Below are positions 1 to 11,038 of a DNA stretch of 64,000 bases, one piece after another. The stretch is from Shinisaurus crocodilurus. Taxonomy: Eukaryota > Chordata > Lepidosauria > Squamata > Shinisauridae. Below the pieces are notes generated by a model, which ran no database searches, was not told the DNA's origin, and saw only the letters and a list, made by a program, of their open reading frames with translations. A program made the translations under genes and the position numbers. How positions within the stretch are numbered: position 1 is the stretch's first letter; each line of letters starts with the position of its first letter. The stretch lies in contig CM037876.1 of the NCBI GenBank assembly GCA_021292165.1, positions 312,120,492-312,184,491 on the forward strand, written 5' to 3'.

Positions 1-196
1 TGACCTAGAGGCCGTAAAGTTGGCAGCACATTTTTAACAGAGGGTATATTTCAAACAGAGCAGTGGCGTGGGAGGTGCCACAGTGAGGCCACTCCCACGC
101 CAACCCCCTGTGGCTCTCGCTGTCAGCCCCCATACGTTCCTATGCTTATGTTCATAGGCTATTAGACTTGGAAGGGGCTTGGACAGAGCATAAGAC

Positions 197-477
197 CTGG
201 TTCACACAACACAATAAGCCAGAGTACGAGTTGAGTGTGGGTTGTCATTGAACTGTGAGTTGTTCGTGAGGGTGTCTGGTTTCACACAACACAACAAACC
301 ACGGTTTGTTAACCATGAACTATCACAGTTCACAACCCAGTAACAAACCACGGTTTGTTAGCGTGTCTGGGTTCACACAGCACAACAACCCACGATTCAA
401 CAACCACCAACCACCCATGGTTCAACGACAACCCACACTGAACCCATGCTCTGGCTTGTCGTGTTGTATGAACCCAG
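197..477. mobile_element. Family A palindrome-rich MITE (possible hAT)
   Basis: The ends are inverted: CTGGTTCACACAACAC at the left and a GTGTTGTATGAACCCAG end at the right. The interior is packed with AACCAYGGTT-like palindromes in both orientations. The flanking octamers (CATAAGAC and CCTAAGTC) match at 6 of 8 positions, consistent with an eroded hAT target duplication. No coding potential. Related copies lie near 27.8, 36.2 and 58.9 kb. Confidence 0.6.
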
Positions 478-485
478 CCTAAGTC

Positions 486-715
486 TGTTCTATCTTCTGC
501 AGGCCAGCCCCTCAAATATTTGAAGACTGCCATCATGTCTTCCCTCAATCTTCTCTTCTCCAGGCTAAACATACCCAGCTCTTTCAACTGTTCCTCATAG
601 GACTTGGTTTCCAGACCCCTCACCCTCCTAAGCACCCACCTCCTCTGGACACATTCCAGTTTGTCAAAGCCCTCCCTAAAATGCGCTGCCCAGAACTGGA
701 CGTGCCAGTGTACAT
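486..715 (-). mobile_element. CR1 LINE fragment (ORF2 C-terminus)
   Basis: The minus strand encodes the CR1 ORF2 tail signature, with residues resembling [26 protein letters not shown]. The same segment is intact in the CR1 copy at 14.7 kb. Truncated at both ends; lies in NID2 intron 3. Confidence 0.8.
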
Positions 716-751
716 GCCCCAGAATCCTCTGGGGCAGGCCAGGGTTCCTCA

Positions 752-802
752 GTAGATTTCATAGATCATAGAGTTGGAAGGAGCCTACAAGGCTATCGAG
801 AT
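752..802 (-). mobile_element. CR1-type 3' tail fragment
   Basis: Short minus-strand piece of the CR1 3' tail (TTTCATAGATCATAGAGTTG), the same tail that ends the 5S-headed SINEs in this window. Confidence 0.6.
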
Positions 803-1516
803 GGATCGGTATGGAAAGGACTCCCTGAAAGGAGGACATCTGAGCACCACTGCCCTGAAACAATAGCTGCTTTCACGGAACCCGGAATATTTCCTGTCAC
901 ACACACAACGCTTTCACCCCGATCAGACTGGGAGAGAACAAGTTGATGCAGAAGTGGCAGGCTCTCGAAGAGGAACATCTCCGGCCTGCTTCCTTTGATC
1001 TCCTTCCACCCCGAAGGGCTTCCTCAGAGCCAGGCAGCCCAACGGGGCCACGGCCTGTACCACGTTGCAATAACAACGTGGCTAGGTCAACCATAGGAAA
1101 TCATCCATCAAAACAATGACATCAGCAGGTACTTCCTCGGAACGATTTGCAACAACAACATCACCACCACCACCATCCAAGAAAGACGTTTCCAGAGGGT
1201 TTCCGCACTACGTTGAACCCAATCTCAAAAAGAAAGCAAAACGCACACATTTCCCAGCGCAGAGACGGCATTATCTAATGAAACAGCTGCCTTGTGCAAA
1301 CAAACTTCCGTTCAACATCTGACATCACATCCACGCGGCTTTCCGATCTCTGACGAAGCAGGCAGGTGTGCTTCTTTGACCTTAAGAGTACAAGGGGGTC
1401 CCTCCGGGCTGCATAACGTATTTTAAATATCAGATTTGGATCGGATTTTTCCACCTGGAAAAGCCACCCGCAACAAGTTAGGCCCCTGTGCTTTTCGCTG
1501 CACGGCAGCTACTTAC
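803..1516. other. NID2 intron 3, no recognised element
   Basis: Intron sequence downstream, in transcript terms, of NID2 exon 3. I see only a short CA/CAC-rich tract near 1150 and no repeat or exon I can name. The intron continues outside the window. Confidence 0.5.
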
Positions 1517-1743
1517 TGGTAGAGGCTCTTGACGGACTGCTCGCTGCTAGTTACGCTGTGGTACGGTCCTTCCCGCCGCTGGTAGTCCCCTCTGCTGAAG
1601 CCGACTCGGGCAGGGAGCTCCAGCTGGACGTGGTACGATTCCTTCGGCCGCGTTCCAAAGAACTGGATCCCGTCGTCGGGGTAAAGGAAGAGGGCGTAGG
1701 TGTCCGCACGGCTGTAGGCCAAGACCGCCTGGAAGGTGTTACG
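1517..1743 (-). CDS. NID2: NID2 coding exon 3 (NIDO domain, middle part)
   Basis: This 227-base minus-strand exon encodes 75 codons plus two bases and continues the nidogen NIDO domain, an extracellular N-terminal module of basement-membrane nidogens. It begins R-NTFQAVLA after a polypyrimidine-CTGCAG acceptor. It carries [21 protein letters not shown] and EQSVKSLY, which I recognise as nidogen-2 rather than nidogen-1. The donor is GTAAGT (complement at 1511-1516), so the exon ends in phase 2 and the final glutamine codon is split. The phase-0 upstream junction matches exon 2. No stop or frameshift is seen. Later exons (rest of NIDO, G2, EGF, thyroglobulin and propeller modules) must lie beyond the left edge. 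Assignment to NID2 is firm from sequence and synteny. Confidence 0.95.
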
Positions 1744-2447
1744 CTGCAGAAGCAAATCGACACAAAAGGAAAACGCAGGGATCAGAATCCGGCGGGGCTT
1801 CGAAGGGAGAGCCGTGGACGTGACTTGGGTAAATAAGAACCAAATCAAGACCAAGGCACGAAGCAGCGAGCAGACGTGGCGCTGCCGTTACGAGCTTGCG
1901 CCGGGTTCAGTTCTCACCTCTACCGTGAACTCGACAGGTGAGCTTGGACTCTGTCGGCTCCAGCCCCGCATTTGCAATAGGGGGATAATAGTGGTGGCCT
2001 ACTTTGCAGGGCCGCCGTAAGGATTTTCTGAGATCAAGTTCATAACGTGCCTTGAACATAACATTAAAAAACAACAACATCAAAAAGCTACCGTAAATTC
2101 TGTGCCCCGTGTCAATTAAGCGGTTTGTTTGTTTGCTTATTTATTTATTTGAAGTGGGGCGGGGGTTGCTGCTCCTCAGCCAAAAAAGCTCCCAGAGCAC
2201 CTTACATATTATCAGTTAAACATGAGAGTCCCTGCCCGCAAGCTCACTATCTAAAAAAGACACGGCATACAAGGAAAAAAGGGTGGGGAGGGAAGAGGTG
2301 GGGGGAGATCAAGTCTTTCAGCGGGGCCGGTGGAACGGCCCTGCTCTTCCTCCCGTCTCCTCCAGTACAGCCTGCCGGGACGGCTGCCGGTACTAACAGC
2401 TGGGCTAACATGAAATTAGCTCCTCCTTCTCTGCAAAGCCGCTAGAG

Positions 2448-2528
2448 CAGGGCTCTCCAGCTACGTTGGCTGGGGCATGCTGGGAGTTGTAGGCCAAAAA
2501 CATCTGGGGACCCAAGGCTGGAGAGACC
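2448..2528. mobile_element. Family H hairpin MITE, left arm deleted
   Basis: Keeps the right arm and loop edge of the 135-bp hairpin family (GGGGCATGCTGGGAGTTGTA through ATCTGGGGACCCAAGG). The left arm is reduced to about a dozen bases, as expected after hairpin-mediated deletion. Confidence 0.75.
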
Positions 2529-2856
2529 GTCTAGGAGCCATAGGATTGCTCTGCCCGCCATCTTATGGCTTCTTACCTTTCAGTAAGCATTGTCTACACA
2601 CTTTTATTTTAAGCATATAATATATATATTTTTTTAAACCCTCCCAAGTTTCTGGTCCTTACGTATGTATATTGGGGGTTCCACAGAAGGGCAGTAAAAG
2701 CATGTCACCCAGTCCCCCCGGGAATCTCAAGTTTCCACAGGAAGAATTAAAAACTCACCTTTCTAGTCCTCATGGGAGCAAAGATATGCTTAACATTGTA
2801 TGGGCAACGTCTAGTCGCATGAAAATTGTACGGGGAATATACCTGCTCATGTGAGG

Positions 2857-3034
2857 AGGGGCTGTGGCTCAGTGGCAGGGTGCCTGTTTTGCCTGCAGAA
2901 GGTCCCGGGTTCGATCTCCAGGTTGGGCTAGGAAAGAACCCTGGAGAGCCAGTGCTGGTCAGTGTCACCAATACTGGGTTAGATGATGGACCCAGGGTCT
3001 GACTCAATATATAGCAGCTTCCTCTGTTCTCAAC
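2857..3034 (+). mobile_element. tRNA-derived SINE, type 1
   Basis: The head looks like a tRNA gene with an A box (TGGCTCAGTGGCAGG) and a B box (GGTTCGATC at 2908-2916). The body ends in the type-1 tail (GGTCTGACTCAATATA, then CAGCTTCCTCTGTTCTC). RNA polymerase III promoter elements are present but the copy is diverged. Other copies lie near 21.8, 33.3/34.2, 43.9 and 52.4 kb. Confidence 0.85.
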
Positions 3035-3107
3035 ATACGGTACATACACAGCCCAGCATTTAATGTCCAGAAAATTCAGAGTTAAAAAAAGCTAGGTATC
3101 TTTTTTT

Positions 3108-3360
3108 GAGAGCCAGTGTGGCGTAGTGGTTAGAGTGTCAGACTGGGACTCGGGAGATCTGGGTTCTTGTCCCCGCTGGGCCATGAAACTCACTGGGTGA
3201 CTTTGGGCCAGTCACTGACTCTCAGCCTAACCTACCTCGCTGGGTTGTTGTGAGGATAAGATGGAGAGGAAGAGGACCATGTTAGTTGCCCTGGATTTCT
3301 CGCAAGAGCAAAAAAAAAAGGCAGAATATAAACGTAATACTAAACTAACTAAATAAAAAA
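3108..3360 (+). mobile_element. tRNA-derived SINE, type 2
   Basis: A second SINE family with a tRNA-like head (GTGGCGTAGTGGTTAGAGTG, B-box-like GGGTTCTTGTCC). The body contains TGACTTTGGGCCAGTCAC, and it ends in an A-rich tail. Minus-strand copies lie at 28.4, 44.2 and 49.7 kb. Confidence 0.85.
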
Positions 3361-3489
3361 AAAATCCCAAGATGGTGAATTCTGTGCCAGTTTTCCAGTT
3401 CTGTACTCTCACGGCAGCCCTAAGGACACACAGATCACAGAGTCCTGTGTCAGCAGCCCTGGGAACACACAGAACACAGCCGGAGCGGG

Positions 3490-3681
3490 GAATAAGACAA
3501 TGGAATCAACTACCTAGGGAGGTGGTGGGCTCTCCCAGTCTGGAGGCATTCAAGGTGCGGCTGGACAGACATCTGTCAGAGATGCTTTGACCTGTATTCC
3601 TGCATTGAGCAGGGGGTTGGACTCGATGGCCTTGTAGGCCCCTTCCAACTCTACTTTTCTATGATTCTATGATTCTATGAT
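3490..3681 (+). mobile_element. CR1 LINE 3' end
   Basis: 5'-truncated CR1: the last codons of ORF2 ([19 protein letters not shown]...) followed by the 3' UTR and the terminal microsatellite ATTCTATGATTCTATGA. 5' truncation is usual for this LINE. Confidence 0.9.
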
Positions 3682-3846
3682 CTCTTTGGCCCTGTGAGCC
3701 ATAATGGCATCCTGAGAGCATGTCCGAGGGCCCACCTTCCAACAGAGGGCGCGGCCACAACTCAGAATGAGAGGGCCCACTCCCACGGTCTCTCACGCAC
3801 ACCCCTTTCACTCATACGTTTACCCCACTGACATATACCCATAGAC

Positions 3847-3871
3847 AGAGAGAGAGAGAGAGAGAGAGAGA
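3847..3871. repeat. (AG)n microsatellite
   Basis: Uninterrupted AG dinucleotide run. Confidence 0.95.
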
Positions 3872-4738
3872 CGCACGCAATGCACAGAGAGGAAAAGAGG
3901 GTGATCTGGCCACAGAGAATGAGAGACCGATCTCTTCCTCCATTGCTGGACTGCTCTCTGTGCATGAGGAAAAGGGCACCCCCCTTTCTCCGTGCACAGA
4001 GAAAACCGCAATCTAGCCATGGAGAAAGTGACATGTTCTCTTCCTCCATTGGCAGATCAGAGAGCCTTTCTGGGGGGCGGCGGGCGGGGAGGATCCTCTA
4101 CCCGGACCTCTGTGGGATGGATGCAGAGGCCACGTCCTACATCCCCAGAGCAATGTGTGGCCAATGCTGCACAACACTACGGATGGAGCATGTCTCTTCC
4201 TGGGCAGTATAAAAATACTGAAAATAAATAGCATTTCAAAACTCCACTCAAGGAGCAGCACAGCGACCCACTCAGAAGGGCGGCAGACTGCCTCTCCCCT
4301 ACTCCTTCTTCCCCAAGGCTCCTATTCCCCCTTGGGAATGGGAAGAGAGATTTTAATTCTTGCTACGGCCTCCACCCAGGCCAAAAGGAGCTGGGATGCT
4401 CGATGCCCCCAAAAGGGAGACGTTGTGGGTTCCAAGCCCGCCCGCCCCCCCCCCCGGATTTCAAAGACCTCAACCCAAATGCCTGGGTGGAGTCTGGCTG
4501 TGCAATCGGAGGAGCAAGCGATGCTCCACATATGCTCAGAGGCACCCTTCTTTATGATCCTTTATTCTTAAACCTCATCCTTTCCTTCTTCTCACGCTTT
4601 TCCAAGGTGGACTGCCTTTCTCCGCCAACCCCTGCACGCTTCGCTGAGTTTTACGCTCCATCCGTCCCATCTCCCCCGGCTTTATATGCATCATACCCTT
4701 TATTTCAGGCTGGACCGACTTGCAGCTTATAGGCTGAA

Positions 4739-4760
4739 TCACACACACACACACACACAC
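4739..4760. repeat. (AC)n microsatellite
   Basis: Uninterrupted CA/AC run. Confidence 0.95.
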
Positions 4761-4936
4761 GCACCCAGATAACTTTATGTGACCCTTGATGTCTGCCCTA
4801 GATTTAAATTAAGGTGCAGCAAAAAAAATCTCCGTCACACTATTTCATAGAGCCATGACCATATAGGGCCATCAACGCACAAGTTGCTCTCCAAAGTGCA
4901 AGAGGACAAGTTATCGCAGCCTCCCCCGCACTGATG

Positions 4937-5000
4937 CTTTCCAGATGTGTGGGACCACAACTCCCATCATTCCCAGCCAGCAGGGACGAGGCTCCCCCTA
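4937..5000. mobile_element. Family B MITE fragment
   Basis: One arm of the family B inverted-repeat MITE (TTCCAGATGTG then ACCACAACTCCCATCATTCC). Confidence 0.6.
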
Positions 5001-5117
5001 GGAAAGAATGCAGACAGAGCTCCAGTCATGCCCCCTTTCCAAGCAGGAGCGGGATATATAAAGTCATGGAAAGATGTCTGTAGGCCTTGAGCATTTGCTC
5101 CCAGCGGTAAGTGGAGA

Positions 5118-5155
5118 CCGGGGGGGGGGGGGTGGGTGGGGGGGGGGTGGGAGGG
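5118..5155. repeat. G-rich tract (GGGGGGGG-T)n
   Basis: Three long G runs separated by single T or TGGG spacers within about 35 bases. Could form G-quadruplex. Confidence 0.85.
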
Positions 5156-5448
5156 CTTCCAGTTTCTGTGCATTTTCCGATGGCAGCCACTTGTCATTCC
5201 TGCCAGATATAAAGGCACGTTTGTTGTCAAATGACACGCACGTGTGCACAGACGTATCCCGGACCGAGTCCCGGGGGCAGCAGCTGAGCTGTGCAAACAA
5301 AGCTGATTTGCTTTGAGGTTGAGGTCAGACAACCTGGGCAGGAAGCGCACGCCCTCCTCCTCGGAAACCCGAGGCAAACGAAGTGAGGGTGGGAGAAGGG
5401 AGAGAGTGTGGCACATGGCCACTAAAGTCAAGGGGGCTTCCTTACAAC

Positions 5449-5521
5449 AGCCTTCCCCCAAGCTGGCACCCTCCAGATGGGTTGGACTACAACACCCAGC
5501 ATTCCCAGCCAGCATGGCCAA
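5449..5521. mobile_element. Family B MITE, left arm
   Basis: CAGCCTTCCCCCAAGCTGGC through CATTCCCAGCCAGCATGGCC; the second arm is missing. Abuts the L2 fragment at 5530. Confidence 0.7.
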
Positions 5522-5529
5522 GACCGCCT

Positions 5530-5833
5530 GGAGCTAGTTGGCCACCAGCCGCTCAGGGGCCTTGCCCAGGAAAGGAACATTCGCCACTAGCCTAAATGTA
5601 TTAAGATCTTCCAGGTCCAGAGAGGGTTTCTTCAGGAGTGGTCTCACCACCGCCTGTTTCAGGTGGCATGGGACCACTCCCTCTCGCAAGGAGGCACTGA
5701 TCACCTCCCGGGCCCAGCTGGCTGTTCCCTCCCTGCTAGATTTTATAAGCCAAGAGGGGCAAAGATCCAGTACAGAGGCGGTTGCACAAACCTGTCCAAG
5801 CACCTTGTCAAAACCTTCCTCACTCTCAAGCAT
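5530..5833 (-). mobile_element. L2-type LINE fragment (ORF2, N-terminal to RT)
   Basis: The minus strand has an open stretch with features of the L2/CR1 ORF2 linker before the reverse transcriptase core: DLCPSWLIKSSREG, VVRPLLKKPSLD and FLGKAPERLV. It is 5' and 3' truncated and not a host gene. Confidence 0.75.
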
Positions 5834-5849
5834 TTGGCAGCCTATGATC

Positions 5850-6060
5850 AGGTCTTGGATTTCTTATTGTTGATTGTTAAAATTGTTGATATATATATAT
5901 TTGTGTGTGTGCATGTGTGCGCTGTCTGTTTATATGTTTGAATGTAAACAGTTTTTATATTATGCACACTATTGTATCTTTTAAGGCTTTTAATCTTTGT
6001 AAACTGCCCAGAGAGCTTTAGCAATTGGGCAGTAGAGAAATGCAATCAATGAAATGAAAT
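5850..6060 (+). mobile_element. L2-type LINE 3' end
   Basis: Plus-strand 3' end with TTTTAATCTTTGTAAACTGC followed by CCAGAGAGCTTTAGCAATTG, the characteristic L2 tail in reptile genomes, interrupted by TA/TG repeats. A related piece interrupts the CR1 at 6.9 kb. Confidence 0.65.
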
Positions 6061-6182
6061 TAATATATATGAAATAATGTGCCGGAAAAATGTTTGCCGT
6101 AACTTAGTTGAAATTTGACACGGCCGTCAAGAGTCGCATAAAGTTGCCTTGATGCACCGCCAAGGTGTTTATAGCACCCTTC

Positions 6183-6250
6183 TCCACACTGGTGCCCTTT
6201 GGGTGTGTTGGACTACAACTCCCATCGTTCCCAGCCAGCATGGAGAAGGC
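6183..6250. mobile_element. Family B MITE fragment
   Basis: One arm: GTGTTGGACTACAACTCCCA followed by TCGTTCCCAGCCAGCATGG. Confidence 0.7.
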
Positions 6251-6727
6251 TGCCTTATGGCAACAAGGGTAACATTTTAGGATATGATCCCCGGCGAGGA
6301 GGTTCTCCTGCATCAGTCCAATTGCAACAAACGGGACGTGGGCAGGAGTCCATGAGCAATGCTCTTCTGTAGCGGACCAGACATTTCTACGGGACTGCAA
6401 TAGGAGAACTTGCCCTGCGGATCGTGCCCTTAGCAAACGGGGGGGGGGGGAGAGAACCCGGAGGGATAATAAACAGCAGCAGAACAGGATTAAGCCTCAA
6501 GTGGACATGGAGCTCTAAATGGAGAAACCAACAGATAAGAACGTGCAGGGGTCAAGGGTCAAAGGGCATCTGCAAAGGTCAGCTTGGTGCTTGTTCCTAA
6601 GCCACTCTCAATGGACTCTTGAGTGCGTAACACTTGCTAAAAGAGACACAAAGGGCAAATTCCAACACCGCTTGGCTGCCGTTTCCAAGAGCTCCAGCTA
6701 AATACACAATTACATGGCCCACTAGTC

Positions 6728-7390
6728 GCATAAGAACGTAAGAAGAGCCCTGCTGGATCGGAACCAGGGTCCATCTAGTCCAGCATCCTGTTCACACAGT
6801 GACCAAGCAGCTGCCCACAGGAAGCCCACAAGCAGGACAGGAGTGCAACAGCACCCTCCCACCCATGTTCCCCAGCAACTAGTTGGTTTATTACCATATC
6901 AGTATTTATTATGTGAGTTTTATTGTTGTACCCCGCCTTGGGAGGGCTCATGCCCTGGACGTTGGCCAAGAAATAGTTTAAATAAAAAAATATTTAAATG
7001 CACTGTGTGAAGAAGTCCTTCTTTTCATCTGTCCTGAACCTCCCACCACTCAGCTTCATGAGATGACCCCACTGGGTTCTAGAATTATGAAGGAGACATA
7101 TTTACTCATACTTTCCCCACACCATAGATAATTTTATACACTTCTATCATGTGTTCCCCTTCCTCAACTTTCCCCGCCTAAGTTAAACAGTCCCAGCTGC
7201 TGTCACCTTTCCTCCTAGGGGAGTTGCTCCAGCCCCTTGATCAGTTTAGTAGCTCTTCTCTGGACCTTCTCCAGCTCTACAATATCCTTCCTGAGGTTCA
7301 GTGACCAGAACTGCACACAGTATTCCAAGTGTGGTCGCACCATAGATTTGTATGAAAGCATTATGATATGGGCAGCTTTATTTTCGATTT
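6728..7390 (-). mobile_element. CR1 LINE 3' portion, interrupted
   Basis: Minus-strand CR1 3' end (TAAGAACGTAAGAAGAGCCC through CCAAGTGTGGTCGCACC). It is split around 6890-6995 by a short L2-tail-like insertion (TACCCCGCCTTGGGAGGGCT). The coding part reads as the C-terminus of CR1 ORF2 in reverse complement. Confidence 0.8.
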
Positions 7391-7709
7391 ATTTTCGGGT
7401 GACCGGCCAGATGGGCGATTAATAAATATAAGGAAATAAATAAATAAATTCCTTTCCTAAGATCCCCAATTTGGAATTTGCCATTTTCACAGCAGCCGCG
7501 CGCCAAGGCAATATTTTCACTGAGATGTTCAGCCCTCCTCCTCCTCTGCGTGCAGTTGTGCAGAACGCCGCGTCTGCCCTTCTGCTGGCGGTGGAGGAAC
7601 AAGGACTAAAAGGCCGGGACGGAGAAGCAGGCAGGTGAAACTGCGGCCACCTCCCCTCCAGCACGATCAGAAAGTTTACAAGTACACACAGGGTTTGAGT
7701 GACCACCGT

Positions 7710-7792
7710 CAAGATGCTGGCTGGGGGGGGGGGTGATGGGAGTTGTAGTCCAACACATCTGGAGGGAGCCAGGTTGGGGAGGGCTGCTTTAA
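7710..7792. mobile_element. Family B MITE, right arm
   Basis: GGGAGTTGTAGTCCAACACA, then CTGGAGGGAGCCAGGTTGGG; preceded by an 11-G run in the loop region. Confidence 0.75.
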
Positions 7793-7864
7793 TGTGTCCT
7801 CCCACATTGCAAAAATGTAACAGTGCACCAGGGGCATGCTAGCTTCCCATAGACAGGATTGGCT

Positions 7865-7891
7865 TGTGTGTGTGTGTGTGTGTGTGTGTGT
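7865..7891. repeat. (TG)n microsatellite
   Basis: TG dinucleotide run of about 13 units. Confidence 0.95.
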
Positions 7892-8294
7892 ATTAACGTG
7901 GATGAGTCAATTTAAAAACAAAAAGAAATGCATACCCACCCCGCTATAGGAACTGCATTCGTGCCTCCTTCCCATGCACTGTGGAAAATCTGGAACATGC
8001 CATTCTCTGTTGACAGGCGAACAAATCGTTTGGAGGAAAATCTCCTCCACCCACCAACAAAACAAAAAAAGCCGAGGTGAAAACAGTTAACGGAAACAGT
8101 CAGAGTTTCCAAAAGAAGCAAATCATCTTCACCTCCTGGGGGGGGGGGGGGCACTCATGTTGCCAGCTCCACAACATGTGAGGGCTCCTGTACCTTTAAG
8201 AAATGCGTAGAAGGGGGACGTTCCACCCTCAGGTGCAGTTGCACCCTTCACTGCATTGCTACAGGGGAAAATAGACATCTGGTGAAATCCTGCC

Positions 8295-8500
8295 TTCTGT
8301 GCCACTCCTGAAGCTACAGCAGGATCCCTTTCAGCAGAGGAACTGAACCTCTTGCAGACCAAGGCCAGATTCCATTTTGGGGACGCTCTGGGGGGGGGGG
8401 GGCAGAGTTCCAGTACTGGGCGGAGCCAAGGCAAAACAGGGCGGGGCCAAAGGCAAAGGGGCGGGGCAAAAAAACAAAAAAACCAGCATATGTTAGCTTA
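8295..8500. repeat. Dispersed repeat with GGGCAAAGGCAAAGGGGCGG motif
   Basis: Contains tandem GGCGGGGCCAAAGGCAAAGG-like units. The same motif set recurs at 53935-54170, so this is a dispersed element, perhaps a hAT-like MITE. Its ends are not resolved. Confidence 0.45.
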
Positions 8501-8519
8501 AGAGGAGGGAGAAGAGAGG

Positions 8520-8860
8520 GAGCGCAGGGCCATTCCACCAGCCCTGCCATAAGTATTAACTGATTCCCCCCCCTTCTTCCCTCCCCATTCCTTTTTCCTT
8601 GTGTGTCGTGTCTTTTTAGATTGTAAGCCTGTGGCGACTGTCCTTTTTATTCAAGCAGGCCTTTGGCGTGTGAGCGGATCCGTTGGGTTGGACGTCCGTT
8701 TTTTATTCTGTTATTCTTATACTCGGAGCTGCATTTTATTTTTAATGCATTTGTTTTACTATTGTTTTAATCCAGTTTTATTTAGGATCGCAAGCCGCCC
8801 GGAGCGCCATTTTTTCTCGGTAGAAAGGCAGGACGCTAATCAAATCAATAACTACATTTC
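8520..8860 (+). mobile_element. L2-like 3' region
   Basis: CATTCCACCAGCCCTGCC followed by CTTTTTAGATTGTAAGCCTG and a T-rich tail. The first half recurs at 43120-43300. The TAGATTGTAAGCCTG motif is common at the 3' ends of L2-like retroposons; the class call is inference. Confidence 0.45.
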
Positions 8861-9010
8861 AATCTTTTAGAATGGGGGGGGGGAACTGCCCCCAAAAGTC
8901 GGGAACCCACCAAATTATTGGTGGTCAGGGGGAAAGGCGCCGTAGCCATCTGGGGAAACCCCCGAGGGCTACACTGGGACCCCAGGTGGGCTGGATTTGG
9001 CCCTCCTGCC
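8860..9010 (+). repeat. Dispersed repeat (copy at 48.99 kb)
   Basis: TTTCAATCTTTTAGAATGGG, then a GGGACCCCAGGTGGGCTGGA segment. It aligns by eye with 48987-49155, so it is a repeat of unknown class. Confidence 0.5.
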
Positions 9011-9085
9011 CGTCAGCATCTGGACACAGCAGCCATCCCATTGGGAGCTGCCTTAACCTACGTCAGAGTGTTTGTCTGTGTAGCG

Positions 9086-9221
9086 CAGTGTTCTCCAACC
9101 TTGGGTCCCCAGATGTTTTTGGCCTACAACTCCCGGCATGCCCCAGCCAGCTACGCTGGCTGGGGCCTGCTGGGAGTTGTAGGCCAAAAACATCTGGGGG
9201 ACCCAAGGTTGGAGAACACTG
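9086..9221. mobile_element. Family H hairpin MITE, two arms
   Basis: A nearly full-length palindrome starting CAGTGTTCTCCAACCTTGGG and ending in its reverse complement, with a few arm mismatches. The flanking octamers (GTGTAGCG and ATCTAGCA) match 5 of 8, so this is an older insertion than those with perfect duplications. Confidence 0.9.
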
Positions 9222-10186
9222 ATCTAGCAGAACGTTGCCTGCTCCTTGGGTCCCCAACGTGAAGCACGGAGGCACCGTTGTGCCCAGGGAATCTCTCCAC
9301 TGGTGCCCACCTGGCTGCCTGCCCTTCCCGATTTGATTCTTTTTTAAAAATTTAATCTGGGAGGCTGGCACGCAGCCAGGTGAAGTGCCAGCCGGTGTGC
9401 CCTAGAAACATTCTTCGATAATCATCGTGTTGGGTGGCCTTAGCCTAGCGCTTCGTTTCGAAGCGTGCCCAGCCAGCCAGGAAAAAGGAAAAGACGTGTG
9501 CTGAAGGATGTAAGGAACTTCCTGTGGGCCTGGAAGGAGAAGGCTTTGCCTTGCCTGTACTGTGTGTTGCTCGGAATGCCTCCAGCTTGCCTTCTATGAA
9601 ATGGAGCAGAAAACTCTGGGTTCAAAACAGTGGTTTTTAGGGTTCAGACCCCACCCACCTCTGCCTTGTGCTTACGTCCTTGGGGAAAGTTACTTTCCTT
9701 TTAGCCTCAATGGTTCACCTTCTGGGAAATGGGTGTCTCGTGACTGGCGAGGCCCACCAGGGCAGCCATTTTGCGAATGCGCCCACGACCACAACACTCA
9801 CTCAAAATTCCAAACGTGCCTAAATTTAAAGTCATTTGTTCTCTGTCCGTGCTCTCATTCAGAATCCCACCTTGAACCTCCACATTGAGGGGAGACTCAG
9901 AGGTCCTTCCTCCTCACCTCCCGTTGCCCCCCATCAACCTCCGTCCTGAGCATACAGACACTCCTGCTCAAATGTCCCAGGTGACGTTTTTCTCTCGGCC
10001 ACATCAGCCTTCTCTTTCCCTTCCAATAACAGCACTGGCCGTCTGCATTCTATGACCAACTCTACCCCCTTAATTTTCCTCTCTTTTTTTTTTTTAATCG
10101 TTTCATAGGATCCCAGCAGTCTGGCCCATGGTTGGGGCCTGGGGCAGAAATCATACAAATCCAGATGCCACAAAGCATCACCTCAC

Positions 10187-10492
10187 CTGCTTGGACGGCT
10201 CAGAGTTCCGGGCGACTTCTTCGTAGGCCCCCACGTTCTCCCAGGTAGCAATGAAGGCGTGGCGCGGGGCAAAGTCGGTGGCGCTGGGAAACCCAGCCTG
10301 GATGAGCTGGGCGGCCCGATCCAGCACCTCTCTGGAATCATCCAGGCGGTAATAGATTTTGCCTCTCCCGCCGCTGGTGTCAATGTCCGATAGGAAAGGG
10401 GCAACCGCGGGGAAGTCCGTGGGGAAATCGTCATCCACATACTGAGTCTCTCTGGGGAAGTCCTGGGTGGAAATGATCCCGTTGGTCCCAAC
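10187..10492 (-). CDS. NID2: NID2 coding exon 2 (NIDO domain, N-terminal part)
   Basis: This 306-base minus-strand exon encodes exactly 102 codons in phase 0 at both ends. It begins [18 protein letters not shown], which I recognise as essentially identical to vertebrate nidogen-2. It continues through [25 protein letters not shown] and [15 protein letters not shown], the conserved strands of the NIDO domain (secreted, basement-membrane linker between laminin and collagen IV). The acceptor is CCTGACAG before GTT (minus strand, first exon base 10492); the donor is CAG/GTGAGG (intron from 10186). Joined to exon 1 (ends at tyrosine 70) and exon 3 it gives one continuous reading frame of about 247 residues with no break. 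Confidence 0.96.
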
Positions 10493-10866
10493 CTGTCAGG
10501 GAGCCAAGTCAAAGCGCAGTGAGCAAAAGAGATCCAACAGCAAACGCAGCTACTTTGAGTGGGAGACTAATGAACTGATGAACCGTTGGCTTGGAGAGGA
10601 GCTTGCTTTGTTGTTAGAGAGTCTTAATTTAAGTGCCAAAGAGCCATTAAGTGAAAAGGTAAAAAGGGTCCTGAATACAACAACGAGCAATGAGGGACCG
10701 GATAGCCAAGTCTTCAAAACTACCGTTTTCAGATCTAGATCAGTGGGGCTCGAACTCGGACATTAATCAGGACTTCTTCACTTAAAAGATCAGCAACCAC
10801 AGACAAACGGCACTTTTGCCCACCACTACCAATGTTCCCCTGTAACACGCAACGGAGTGTCTAGCG

Positions 10867-11001
10867 CACTGTTCTCCAACCTTGGGTCCCCAGATGTTTT
10901 TGGCCTACAACTCCCAGCAGGCCCCAGCAAGCTATGCTGGCTGGAGCATGCTGGGAGTTGTAAGCCAAAAACATCTGGGGACCCAAGGTTGGAGAATACT
11001 G
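10867..11001. mobile_element. Family H hairpin MITE, two arms (diverged)
   Basis: A 135-base palindrome like the others but with several arm mismatches (for example a CAGG/CATG difference near the loop). The flanks match only 4 of 8, suggesting an older copy. Lies in NID2 intron 1. Confidence 0.88.
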
Positions 11002-11038
11002 GTCCTACAGCACTCTCCCACTTCACGTAGGGAGCTGT

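Larger units (their letters stand above)
1744..10186 (-). other. NID2: NID2 intron 2
   Basis: The 8,443-base intron separates exons 2 and 3. It starts with GTGAGG (minus strand, ending at 10186) and ends with CTGCAG before exon 3. It contains the SINE, LINE, MITE and microsatellite entries listed between these points. Stretches 1744-2447, 3872-4738, 6251-6727, 7891-8290 and 9222-10186 contain no element I can name apart from homopolymer runs. Confidence 0.9.

Noticed and set aside
2857..3034. tRNA gene
   Set aside because: A and B boxes are present but the sequence continues into a SINE body and tail shared with other copies, and no intact cloverleaf is evident.
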